Assembly (NCBI RefSeq): GCF_016863435.1
Contig: NZ_BOOW01000019.1
Span: forward strand, 1 to 64,000
Length of the DNA stretch: 64,000 bases
DNA from: Sinosporangium siamense
GTDB taxonomy: Bacteria > Actinomycetota > Actinomycetes > Streptosporangiales > Streptosporangiaceae
Direction: 5' to 3'
Below the pieces are notes generated by a model. The model worked only from the letters and a program-made list of their open reading frames with translations, did no database searches and had not been told where the DNA came from. The translations under genes were made by a program, and so were the position numbers. Shown in pieces: positions 42,498 to 51,080 of this stretch (position 1 is its first letter; the number at the start of each line of letters is the position of its first letter).

Positions 42498-43043
42498 TCA
42501 GAGCCCGGCCGAGGTGGCGCGGTCGGCGAAGCGGACCAGGAGGGCGGCGAAGGTCTCGCGATCCTCCGCCGGCCAGTCGGCGGTGAGGGCGGCGAAGACG
42601 TCGCCCTGCCAGGTACGGGCGTGAGCGAGGAGGTCGTGGCCGCTCTCGGTCAGGGCCAGATCGGCGTTACGGGCGTCGCGCTCCATGGTGCGGCGCTCGA
42701 TGAGCCCCGCGGCCACGGTGTCCGCGACCATGCGGCTGGCGACGGAGGGGTCGACGCCGAGGGCGTCGGCGATGGAGCGCACATTGGGCCGTCCCGGGGT
42801 CGTGCCCACGATGTCGACGACCACGACGCGTGACACGTGCTTGGTCTCGGTCTCCGCGCCGGCGGCCCGCTGGGGCCAGCGCCGGGCCCAGTAGCGGATC
42901 ATCCTGAACAGCGCGGGCCCCGCCTGCGCCAGCGCGGCGTCATGGCCCTTCGAGTCGACCTGGCCTTCCCGGCTCGCGTGGCCGGCCCGGTCGCCGGCGG
43001 GATCGGACGGTGCGCCGGTCGCCTGCCGATGGCTCTGCTCCAT
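42498..43043 (-). CDS. MarR-family transcriptional regulator
   Basis: A 181-residue MarR protein: dimerisation helix ALFRMIRYWARRW, winged-helix core NVRSIADALGVDPSVASRMV followed by AAGLIERRTMERDARNADLA, then a C-terminal helix pair. It is divergent from a DrrA/DrrB-type efflux pump and the region between them has three copies of a matching palindrome, so it most likely represses the pump and itself. The ATG at 43043 is chosen; a long open frame upstream runs antisense into the ABC gene. Confidence 0.88.
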   Translation of the reverse strand: MEQSHRQATGAPSDPAGDRAGHASREGQVDSKGHDAALAQAGPALFRMIRYWARRWPQRAAGAETETKHVSRVVVVDIVGTTPGRPNVRSIADALGVDPSVASRMVADTVAAGLIERRTMERDARNADLALTESGHDLLAHARTWQGDVFAALTADWPAEDRETFAALLVRFADRATSAGL

Positions 43044-43072
43044 CCCCGAAGGATGACACCCTCCCACATGAC

Positions 43073-43145
43073 GTGCAAATTGCACACAACTCATTGACGC
43101 GTGCAAGTTGCATCCATATCGTGTGCAAAACGCATGGACTTCTGG
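43073..43145. promoter_or_regulatory. Three MarR-type operators and promoter of the efflux operon
   Basis: GTGCAAATTGCAC (43073-43085) is a perfect palindrome. GTGCAAGTTGCAT (43101-43113) and GTGCAAAACGCAT (43133-43145) are near copies. The plus-strand promoter TTGACG (43094-43099) with TATCGT (43117-43122) has a 17-nt spacer, and the middle operator occupies that spacer. Binding there would block RNA polymerase directly. Confidence 0.8.
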
Positions 43146-43157
43146 AAGGTGGAGCGT

Positions 43158-44120
43158 ATGGCCGATCCGATGATCGAAGCTGTGGCGGTGACCAAGGTGT
43201 ACGGCGAGGTCACCGCCCTTGACGGCGTCACCGTACGCGTCTCCGAGGGCACCGTCGCGGGGCTGCTCGGGCACAACGGGGCAGGCAAGACCACGCTCGT
43301 CAACGTCTTGACCACCATGGTGCCGCCGAGCGGTGGCACCGCCCGGGTCGCCGGCCTCGACGTGGTGGCCGACGCGCACAAGGTACGTGGTCGCATCGGC
43401 CTGACCGGGCAGTTCGCCTCCGTCGACGACCAGCTGACGGGTCTCGACAACCTGGTGACCGTCGCCCGGTTGCTGGGGGCGGGGCGGCGCGCGGCTCACG
43501 TGAGGGCGGGTGAGCTGATCGACCTGTTCGGGCTCGGGGAGGCGGCGACCCGCCCCGCCCGCACCTACTCGGGCGGCATGCGCCGCCGTCTCGACCTCGC
43601 GACGAGCCTGGTCGGGCAGCCGGACGTGCTCTTCCTCGATGAGCCGACCACCGGGCTCGACCCCGTCGCCCGGCTCGGGGTATGGGAGATCGTCGAGGCG
43701 CTAGTGCACGACGGCACCACCGTCCTGCTCACCACGCAATATCTAGAGGAGGCCGATCGGCTGGCCGGCTCGATCGCCGTGCTGTCCGCCGGGCGTGTCG
43801 TCGCCTCCGGCACCCCCGCCGAGTTGAAGGCGGGCGTCGGTCGGCGCTCGGTGCACATCACGCTCGCCGACGCGCCCGAGGCGGTGGCGGCGCTGGAGCG
43901 AGCGGGGCTGGCCGCCGCCTACGACGAGAAGAATGGGGGGATAAGTGCTCAATTGCCCGATTCTCGGCAGTTGGCACTCGTGGTGCGCGCACTGGAGGAA
44001 TTCGACATCGGTGAGTTGACGCTGACCGAGCCCACCCTGGACGACGTTTATCTGGCCCTGTCGCGAAACACCCCGTCGCGAAACACCTTGTCCCGAAACG
44101 CCGGGTCCCGAAACCGCTAG
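43158..44120 (+). CDS. ABC transporter ATP-binding protein, DrrA-like
   Basis: A 320-residue ATPase of the daunorubicin-resistance DrrA family: Walker A GHNGAGKTT, signature YSGGMRRRLDL, Walker B VLFLDEPTTGLDP. The C-terminus carries the DrrA-type ITLTEPTLDDVYL block followed by an odd repetitive tail (SRNTPSRNTLSRNAGSRNR). With the permease it forms a multidrug or antibiotic exporter. The start is the ATG at 43158; a second ATG four codons later is possible. Controlled by the divergent MarR. Confidence 0.92.
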   Translation: MADPMIEAVAVTKVYGEVTALDGVTVRVSEGTVAGLLGHNGAGKTTLVNVLTTMVPPSGGTARVAGLDVVADAHKVRGRIGLTGQFASVDDQLTGLDNLVTVARLLGAGRRAAHVRAGELIDLFGLGEAATRPARTYSGGMRRRLDLATSLVGQPDVLFLDEPTTGLDPVARLGVWEIVEALVHDGTTVLLTTQYLEEADRLAGSIAVLSAGRVVASGTPAELKAGVGRRSVHITLADAPEAVAALERAGLAAAYDEKNGGISAQLPDSRQLALVVRALEEFDIGELTLTEPTLDDVYLALSRNTPSRNTLSRNAGSRNR

Positions 44121-44147
44121 TGCGGAAACCCCGAGGAGAAATATCCG

Positions 44148-44951
44148 ATGACCACACTCGCCCCCCGCAACTGGCGCGGCAGCGGATTCGCCACCCAGGT
44201 GCTCGTGCTGACGGAACGCTCACTGCGGGCGACGACACGAAATCCCAAGCTCATGGTGGCCGCGCTGGTGCAGCCGCTCGTCATGGTGGTGCTGTTCACC
44301 CAGGTGTTCAGCAGCATGGCCGACACACGGAACTTCCCCGCCGGTGTGGGATATGTCGACTTCCTGATGCCCGCGTTCATGGCGGTCTCGGGCTTGTCGG
44401 CGGCCTCCGAGGCGGGCGTCGGCCTCACCACCGAGATGCGCAACGGTGTCCTGGCGAGGTTCCGCTCCATGCCGATCAGCCGGGTCTCCGTGTTGTTCGC
44501 CCGCAGCCTCTCCGACCTGATCAAGAACGCGGTGCAGCTCGCCCTGCTGCTCGCCTTCTCCGCCCTGGTGTTCGGCTTCCGGGCGCCCGGGGGAGTGCCG
44601 GGCCTGCTCGGTGCCTTCCTGCTGGCGTTGCTCGTGAGCTGGGCGATGATCTGGGTCTTCCTCGCCCTAGGCGCCTGGCTGGGCAACGCCGAGACCATGC
44701 AGGCGGTGGGGTTCCTGGCGTTGTTCCCCCTGATGTTCTTCTCCAGCATGTTCGTGCCGGTGGCGAACCTGCCGACGTGGCTTCAGGTGATTGCCCACGC
44801 CAACCCGCTGACCTATGCGATCGACGCCACCCGCGACCTCGCCCTGGGGGCCCCGGCCGGAGGGATCGTGCTCACCTCGGTCGCCGCCTGCGCCGTGCTC
44901 GCCCTCGCCGGCGCGACCGCCGCCACGGCGAGGTTCAGGCGCCCGCTATAG
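44148..44951 (+). CDS. ABC-2 type permease, DrrB-like
   Basis: A 267-residue membrane protein with six hydrophobic helices and the ABC-2 signature region (RFRSMPISRVSVLFARSLSD; MFFSSMFVPVANLPTWLQVI). It follows the ATPase by 27 bp, with GAGGAGAA upstream of its ATG. It forms the membrane channel of the exporter. Confidence 0.92.
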   Translation: MTTLAPRNWRGSGFATQVLVLTERSLRATTRNPKLMVAALVQPLVMVVLFTQVFSSMADTRNFPAGVGYVDFLMPAFMAVSGLSAASEAGVGLTTEMRNGVLARFRSMPISRVSVLFARSLSDLIKNAVQLALLLAFSALVFGFRAPGGVPGLLGAFLLALLVSWAMIWVFLALGAWLGNAETMQAVGFLALFPLMFFSSMFVPVANLPTWLQVIAHANPLTYAIDATRDLALGAPAGGIVLTSVAACAVLALAGATAATARFRRPL

Positions 44952-45200
44952 GGCAGCGCTCCTGGTCGCGCGAGGTCAGGCCGCGCCTGATCAGGCACCG
45001 CTCTCGCTCGGCGAGGCCCGTGCCTTCGCGCCGCGGCACGAGACCCGCGTCCGTCCAACCGGGCGACGCCGTCCGAGCGGTCCGTACGGCACCGCCCGCG
45101 GCACGCCTCGCGCACACGCAGACGAGAGCGGGGTCCGGGCGGCCGTCGCGGCTCCGAGTCGCCGCGACAGGGGGCCGGCCCGTTGCCCTTGGGCCGGATT

Positions 45201-45473
45201 TCAGGCCCCGTGGCTCTGGATCTGCTGTTCTCGAGGCGAGAGCGTCGACCATAAGCCGATCGCGGTCACCCGGGAGTCCACGCCGAGCTTGGAGTAGATG
45301 CGGTTCACGTGATTCTTGACAGTCTTCTCGCTGAGGAAGAGGCGCTGGGCGATCTCGCCGTTCGAGTGCCCGATCGCGATCAGATCCATTACCTCTGTCT
45401 CGCGTTTACTTAGGCCGCTTGCGATACGGACGTCGGTTTGTCCGCCTTCGAATGCGGGGTCGTCGACTCTCAT
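45201..45473 (-). CDS. Orphan LuxR-type HTH regulator
   Basis: A 90-residue protein consisting almost only of a LuxR/NarL DNA-binding domain: [52 protein letters not shown]. It has no receiver or sensor domain. The ATG at 45473 is chosen because GGAGG precedes it; the frame is open a further 29 codons. It lies at the edge of the catabolic island but no target can be assigned. Confidence 0.8.
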   Translation of the reverse strand: MRVDDPAFEGGQTDVRIASGLSKRETEVMDLIAIGHSNGEIAQRLFLSEKTVKNHVNRIYSKLGVDSRVTAIGLWSTLSPREQQIQSHGA

Positions 45474-46372
45474 CCGGCCTCCGTGGCACGAACACGGGTC
45501 AGTTTTACCGTGGCCCCCCATCCATCGGTCGTTGTGGTTGACAGCGAGCATAACTCGCAATATCCAGTTTTGGGGGAAAGTCAGCCAATCAACGGACGCA
45601 GAGTGGCGAACATGTACGAAGTCCCTGGTAGATCGCCACTACTCGGCGACCGGAACTCCGACGTGATCACCACACTCTCCCGGGGCCCTTTGGCGCTGCC
45701 GGCATGCGACGGTGGACGCGCCGACCGCGGTTCGGCGCCGATCGATCAGCCGATTGGGCCCATGCGGGTCAAGGGATGAGCGATGGGAGTGTGCTTCGCC
45801 GTACGGGAAGGCACGGCGAATGCAGGATCGCGGAAGGCGTACTTCCTCGGGCGGATCGCCGGACCGCATGGGTGCCGGTCGAGCGCGCCGGGACGGGGCC
45901 GCGCACAAGCGGGTCGCGCGTGGACGCGCCGGCCGGGAACCGGAAGCCGCCATACGGGGCGGGTCGGCGAGAGCGGGGGCGATCTTGTGGAGTGGCCTTA
46001 CCGGGCTCTGGAGGCTTCCCGGGGGCCACTCCGCCGCGTCCGGGACTCCGGGCCGAGGAACCGGCTGACGAAGCGACGCATGGCCCCTGGCGCGAAGCCG
46101 GTTCACGGCGTAGGTGCGGGGAACGGGAGCCCCGCGCGATGAGTCGTACCAACGGCGGCGGCGAGGTCGGAATATTCGGGGATGAGGCATCTCGGCGCTC
46201 GCGCGATCTGCCGATTAGCTGAAGATCAAAACGGAGTTTCCGCGATGGCCAGGGTTCGCCGGAAGACGCGGCAGGCAACTGGACTGGCCAAGTGGCTTTA
46301 GAGCGGACCGGTTGAGCGAGTGGTGCCCGACCTAGCGTGAGGAATCCATTACCACATCGGTAGGGAGCGAGC
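45474..46372. other. Long gene-free region at the island boundary
   Basis: Nearly 900 bp without a gene I can defend; several overlapping frames exist on both strands but none has family features or a good start site. The base composition shifts here towards more A/T to the right. The right end holds the start region of the first island gene (GTAGGGAGCGAGC before GTG). Confidence 0.5.
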
Positions 46373-47206
46373 GTGGGTGCAGCACAAGCGAGCGCCAAAC
46401 AGGCGGATACGACGGTGATCCAATCGGACGATCAACGTCGCGGCAATCAGGGTGTAGCGATCGTGACCGGAGGAGCGGGCGGGATCGGACAGTCGATTGC
46501 ACGGCGGTTGATGGCCGAGGGATTCGATGTGGTCGTCGGAGACCTGTCGGCGGGTGACGGCGATGAGAAGCATCCTTCAAGCGAGCGCGGGGCGCCGCCT
46601 GTGCGTGCCCTTGACGTAACCTCCGTCGAGTCGGTGAACACGTTCTTTGACCGAGTTTCGGCGGAGCACGGCACAGTGGACGTCTTGGTCAATGCGGCCG
46701 GCGTAATTGCTGTCCAGCGGATCGAACAGATAAAGCTCGCCGACTGGACGCGGATTCTTGGCGTGAACCTGACGGGAACCTTCCTCTGTACCCAGAGAAT
46801 GCTGGGAGGACTGCCGCAAGGACAGAGCGGGCGGATTGTCAACATCTCCAGTCAGTCCGGCAAGATGGGCTCCGCCAATGTCTCGCACTATTGTGCGGCC
46901 AAGTTTGGCGTTGTCGGGTTTACGCAGGCCATTGCGATGGAAGTTGCGGCGCGTGGTGTGACGGTCAACGCCGTCTGCCCCACCATGGTGGAGACCGACA
47001 TGATGGCGGATGTTCTGGCAGGGCACCAAGCACTCGGCGCACCGGCTCCAGAAGTTCAAGTCACGCAGCTCAAGGCAATGATCCCGGTCGGCCGGTTGGC
47101 TCAACCTGCTGATGTTGCATCCGTTGTCTCATTCCTCTGCAGCAGAGAAGCCGACTTCATCACAGGGCAGGCGATCAACGTCACGGGCGGGGCGTGGATG
47201 AGTTGA
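46373..47206 (+). CDS. Short-chain dehydrogenase/reductase (island gene 1)
   Basis: A 277-residue SDR: TGGAGGIG cofactor motif near residue 33, NAAG, catalytic NISSQSG and HYCAAKFG (YxxxK), C-terminal DFITGQAINVTGGAWMS. It is about 22 residues longer at the N-terminus than usual, so a later start is possible; GTG 46373 follows GTAGGGAGC. It is the first gene of the catabolic cluster and probably oxidises an alcohol to the ketone used by the Baeyer-Villiger enzyme downstream (inference). Confidence 0.9.
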   Translation: MGAAQASAKQADTTVIQSDDQRRGNQGVAIVTGGAGGIGQSIARRLMAEGFDVVVGDLSAGDGDEKHPSSERGAPPVRALDVTSVESVNTFFDRVSAEHGTVDVLVNAAGVIAVQRIEQIKLADWTRILGVNLTGTFLCTQRMLGGLPQGQSGRIVNISSQSGKMGSANVSHYCAAKFGVVGFTQAIAMEVAARGVTVNAVCPTMVETDMMADVLAGHQALGAPAPEVQVTQLKAMIPVGRLAQPADVASVVSFLCSREADFITGQAINVTGGAWMS

Positions 47207-47243
47207 ACGCGCAAAGATCACCCGATAGATCGCGGAGCGGGCT

Positions 47244-48881
47244 ATGAAAAAGCCGGATCTGGTCATCCTTAACGGAACGATCGAGACTCTTGTCCCCGGG
47301 ATTGGGCAGGTAGAGGCCCTTGCCATCCGAGACGGAAGGGTGGTCGGTCACGGCCGGCAGGCGGCTGCAGCTGCTGACAGATCCAATGTACTTGACCTAG
47401 GCGGATCCTTCGCCATGCCCGGTCTGATCGATATTCACAATCATCACGGGCTGGCTGGATTTTCCGAACTCTTCGAGATCACCTTGCCCCGCGGCTCATC
47501 CCTGAACCAGATCCTTGCCCTGATTGCCGACCGTGCATCGACCGCTGGGCCGGATGATTGGATCGTGGGTGGATGCTGGGAGAGCAACCTCATGCCTTCA
47601 CTCGACTCCACCGCCTCGCTTCGCCTTCTTGATGAAGCAAGCCGTGGTAGGCCGGTGCTCCTGCGCGACGACACTCTGCATAATCGCTGGGCAAATTCCC
47701 GTGCGATGCGGTTGGCGGGGATCGATCAATATTCGAGGGACCCTGTCGGCGGGGTAGTCAGACGAAATGACACAGGGGATCCTAACGGCGTTTTGCTAGA
47801 GTCGGCGGGCCTGCTTGTGGAACGTTCCATGACGCGGTTGCGGACACAGGCGAACGATGCCAACAAGCAGGCATCGAGGCATGCCATCCAAACCCTCAAC
47901 TCCTTCGGGATCACGGCCTTTCAGGATGCTGCGACATCGCTCGCTCAGATGCAGGCTCTGAAGGAACTCGATGACGCGGGTGAGCTGGACGCATGGGTCG
48001 TCTCCAGCATGCTCTGCAATGACTTCATTTTCGGCCACGAGCCACTCGGTGAGGGGATTATCCGGGAACGTCACGCAACGGCGAGCGAACACCACCGCCC
48101 TACTTTCATCAAGCTGTTCCTTGATGGTGTTCCAGCTTCACGAACGGCTGCATTCCTGGAGCCCTACCTGCCGGACAGGGTGCACGGTTCCTGCTTCTGC
48201 GGCCAGACGACGATGGATGGGCCGGAACTAGAGGCATGGCTCCTCTCTACGGCCGGTCGAGGAATCTCAGCCAAGGTTCACTGCACGGGGGACGCGACGG
48301 TCAGGATGTTTCTCGACGCAGTCGAGAAGGTTCGTGGTGCCGGGCACCACGATGTGATCTATCACCTGGCGCATGGGCAACTGATCGATCACGAAGACAT
48401 TCCGCGACTCGCGGAGTTGCGTGTTGTAGCCGACGCCTCACCTCCGCTCTGGTATCCCACGGCCATTTCTGAGGCAACCAACGAAGTCCTTCCTAACAAT
48501 CGGGCGATGTTCATGGCTCCCAACCGGACCATTCTGGATAGCGGCGCGGTGCTGACCGGCGGGTCGGATTGGCCGGTCTGCGATGAGCCGAACGTCTGGA
48601 ACGCAGTCTACGGATTGATCACTAGACGCGATCCAAAGAAGCTCATAGATGGGGAATTGTGGGCAGAACAGGCGATTACGCGCGCAGAAGCGGTGGCGGC
48701 GTACACGACGGCCAGCGCGGATGCCATGGGCCTAGGTGATCTGATCGGGCGTCTCGGGACCGACTACTCAGCCGATTTCATCGTGATGTCGGACGATCCT
48801 TTCATGATCGATGTGGAGAAACTGCCTCAGGTCGAAATTATGCAGACCTGGTTCAACGGACGCCTGGTTTTCGAACGTTAA
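47244..48881 (+). CDS. Amidohydrolase, YtcJ-like (amidohydrolase 3 family)
   Basis: A 545-residue metal-dependent amidohydrolase. The metal-binding HxH is in GLIDIHNHHG (His65, His67); VHCTGDATVRMFLDA and LAHGQLID carry further His residues, and GGSDWPV holds the catalytic Asp. Family members cleave C-N bonds in amides, lactams or formamides. It starts 37 bp after the SDR in the same operon. A second, broken amidohydrolase of the same family lies at 54500-54860. The substrate is unknown, but its presence suggests the compound contains nitrogen. Confidence 0.9.
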   Translation: MKKPDLVILNGTIETLVPGIGQVEALAIRDGRVVGHGRQAAAAADRSNVLDLGGSFAMPGLIDIHNHHGLAGFSELFEITLPRGSSLNQILALIADRASTAGPDDWIVGGCWESNLMPSLDSTASLRLLDEASRGRPVLLRDDTLHNRWANSRAMRLAGIDQYSRDPVGGVVRRNDTGDPNGVLLESAGLLVERSMTRLRTQANDANKQASRHAIQTLNSFGITAFQDAATSLAQMQALKELDDAGELDAWVVSSMLCNDFIFGHEPLGEGIIRERHATASEHHRPTFIKLFLDGVPASRTAAFLEPYLPDRVHGSCFCGQTTMDGPELEAWLLSTAGRGISAKVHCTGDATVRMFLDAVEKVRGAGHHDVIYHLAHGQLIDHEDIPRLAELRVVADASPPLWYPTAISEATNEVLPNNRAMFMAPNRTILDSGAVLTGGSDWPVCDEPNVWNAVYGLITRRDPKKLIDGELWAEQAITRAEAVAAYTTASADAMGLGDLIGRLGTDYSADFIVMSDDPFMIDVEKLPQVEIMQTWFNGRLVFER

Positions 48882-48894
48882 ACAAGGAGCTCTT

Positions 48895-50079
48895 ATGTAC
48901 ACGTCATCTCAACGGCTGGGGTCGGGTATATACGCCACAGTCGGGTCCTATGCAGCGATCATCTATTCAGTCCTCTTAATCTTCCCGGCTATCACCGGTC
49001 AACTAATCGACAAGTACGGCATTAACGCCGAATCGCTCGGCCTGCTCGCTTCGGTCGAGATGGGTGGGCTCAGCCTCGCGACGGTGCCGGCCTACCTCTG
49101 GCTGACCAAAGTCGATCCCAGGCGCATCGTCGTGGCGCTAAGTCTCGTCATGATTCTCGGGAATGTCTACTCGGCCTTTGCCCCGTCCTTCAGCCACCTC
49201 TGTGTCGCCCGCGTCGTCACCGGAGCGGCTGCCGGCTCGATCGCGGTGGTGCTGCTAGCACTTTCCCGTCGCGCTCCAGACAGCGGAAAGTCCCTTGGAG
49301 TGTTCGTCACCGCGCAGTTGGTGATGGCAGCAGCCATGCTTGCGGTCTATCCGTACGTCTTTGGAAAGCTCGGTCTCACCGGGTTATACCTGGCTTTGGC
49401 GGGTCTCACGGCTCTGGCCATGCTCACCACCCGTGCGATCTGCCGCAATCGACTGACGCCGATAAAGACAGGCCAATCGGAAACTGCAGGCCGGCGGGCA
49501 CCGAGGCACCGAGTGGTTGCCGGCCTGGCGGCGATCACGCTCTTCTATGTTTGCCTAGGAGGTGTGTGGGCGTTTGTGGGGGTCGTTGCCGAGGAGGGAG
49601 GAATCTCTGCGACAAATTCTAGCACCATCCTAGCTGTCGCAACTGCGGCAGGCATTGCTTCTGCGGCCTTGGCAACGGCCATCGGTGAAACGCGACGCAG
49701 AACCCTGTACATGACCCTTGGGTTGGTATTCATGGTCGTATCAGTCGTGGCATTCGTGGGAACACCCGAAACCTGGCGATACAGTCTGGCTGCCGTGTTG
49801 TTCAAGTTTGCTTGGACGTTCACACTCCCATTCATGCTGGCCGGCCTGGCGGCTCTGCCGGGGGGCGACAACGTGATGAATACCACGAACCTCATGCTGG
49901 GCATCGGTTCGACCGCGGGTCCGTATCTCGCTGGGTTCTGGATCAGCCGTATGGGGGGCATGGATTCGATGCTTCTCGCAGCAGCAGTCGGCTTGATAGT
50001 CACGATCGGGTGCGCTCTGGTGCTGGAGTCGCGATCGCGCCAGAGCTCGTTGCCCGTCGCTCAAGAGGAGGCGGCATGA
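48895..50079 (+). CDS. MFS transporter
   Basis: A 394-residue major facilitator with about twelve hydrophobic helices and a short basic loop after helix 6 (RRAPRHR). It is likely the uptake (or efflux) permease for the compound handled by the neighbouring enzymes. The ATG at 48895 has AAGGAGC upstream, 13 bp after the amidohydrolase stop. Its stop overlaps the next start (ATGA). Confidence 0.88.
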   Translation: MYTSSQRLGSGIYATVGSYAAIIYSVLLIFPAITGQLIDKYGINAESLGLLASVEMGGLSLATVPAYLWLTKVDPRRIVVALSLVMILGNVYSAFAPSFSHLCVARVVTGAAAGSIAVVLLALSRRAPDSGKSLGVFVTAQLVMAAAMLAVYPYVFGKLGLTGLYLALAGLTALAMLTTRAICRNRLTPIKTGQSETAGRRAPRHRVVAGLAAITLFYVCLGGVWAFVGVVAEEGGISATNSSTILAVATAAGIASAALATAIGETRRRTLYMTLGLVFMVVSVVAFVGTPETWRYSLAAVLFKFAWTFTLPFMLAGLAALPGGDNVMNTTNLMLGIGSTAGPYLAGFWISRMGGMDSMLLAAAVGLIVTIGCALVLESRSRQSSLPVAQEEAA

Positions 50080-51080
50080 GGATCGATCCGGAGCTCGACG
50101 CCCTGGCTGATGGTCTGCCCACGTTCGATTTCAGCGATGTCCGGACGGCAAGGGAAACCTTCGCAGGGTTGGTGACGGAAGCAGAGCCCTCGGCCACCAT
50201 GATGGTCCGAGACGACATTGCAAAGGCAGGTCGAAATAGTGAGGTCCCGGTACGTCTCTACTACGGGGCTAAGAGAGATGGACCTCATCCATGTCTGATC
50301 TATCTCCACGGCGGTGGGTTCGTACTCGGCGGCCTCGACTCTGAGGACGCTGCGGCACGGGAGATCGCCCAAGATGTGGGGTGTGTCGTCGTGAGTGTCG
50401 ACTACAGGCTGGCGCCGGAACACCCCTTCCCCGCGGCACTGGACGACCTCAGGACCGTCCTGGATTGGGTGGTGGAGCGCAGAGAAGATCTCAAGATCGA
50501 TCCGAGCAGGATCGCCGTCGGCGGGGAGAGCGCGGGGGCGTGCCTCGCTGCCGCCGCCACTCTCCGAGCACGAGATGAGGGCGGGCCGGCGATCTGCTTC
50601 CAGTATCTGGGGATTCCACCGCTTGATGACCGGCTGCAGAGCGGTTCGATGACAACGTTGGCGTTCGCTCCCGGGTGGACTCGAACCAACGCGACTTGGA
50701 GTTGGCGCCATTATCTCGGCGGTCATTCTCCGGACGATTCGGGGTATGCGGTCCCGGCTCGTGCGAGATCGCTGAGGAATCTACCTCCAGCATACGTGGC
50801 TATCTGTGAGATCGATCCTCTGCGCGATGAGGGCCTTGAGTACGCGCGTCGTCTCCTGGCATCCGGTGTGTCGACAGAGCTGGTTGTCTATCCAGGAACC
50901 TTCCACGGATCGTCGTTGATCGCGCCGAGCGCCTGGGTGTCTCGCCGGATGCATCGAACCAAAGTGGAGGCCCTGCGGCGTGGCATGGGAGTCGATCCAG
51001 ATATCGCGGACGATGAACGAAATGTCGGCGAGGGAGTCTATGACAGCTCCGGGATCAGTGGAGAGGGGGCGAGCGCGTGA
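50076..51080 (+). CDS. Alpha/beta hydrolase of the HSL (lipase/esterase) family
   Basis: A 334-residue esterase with the HSL oxyanion motif HGGGF (residues 78-82), DYRLAPEHPFPAALDD, the nucleophile GESAG (Ser152), and candidates for Asp (EIDPLRDEG) and His (GTFHGSS). It overlaps the MFS gene by 4 bp and the following monooxygenase by 4 bp. Location directly before a Baeyer-Villiger-type enzyme suggests that it hydrolyses the ester or lactone that enzyme makes. Confidence 0.92.
   Translation: MRIDPELDALADGLPTFDFSDVRTARETFAGLVTEAEPSATMMVRDDIAKAGRNSEVPVRLYYGAKRDGPHPCLIYLHGGGFVLGGLDSEDAAAREIAQDVGCVVVSVDYRLAPEHPFPAALDDLRTVLDWVVERREDLKIDPSRIAVGGESAGACLAAAATLRARDEGGPAICFQYLGIPPLDDRLQSGSMTTLAFAPGWTRTNATWSWRHYLGGHSPDDSGYAVPARARSLRNLPPAYVAICEIDPLRDEGLEYARRLLASGVSTELVVYPGTFHGSSLIAPSAWVSRRMHRTKVEALRRGMGVDPDIADDERNVGEGVYDSSGISGEGASA

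Noticed and set aside
45639-46190. Overlapping frames in the gap before the catabolic island
   Set aside because: Arg/Pro/Gly-rich translations on both strands, no family match and no ribosome-binding site; treated as noncoding.
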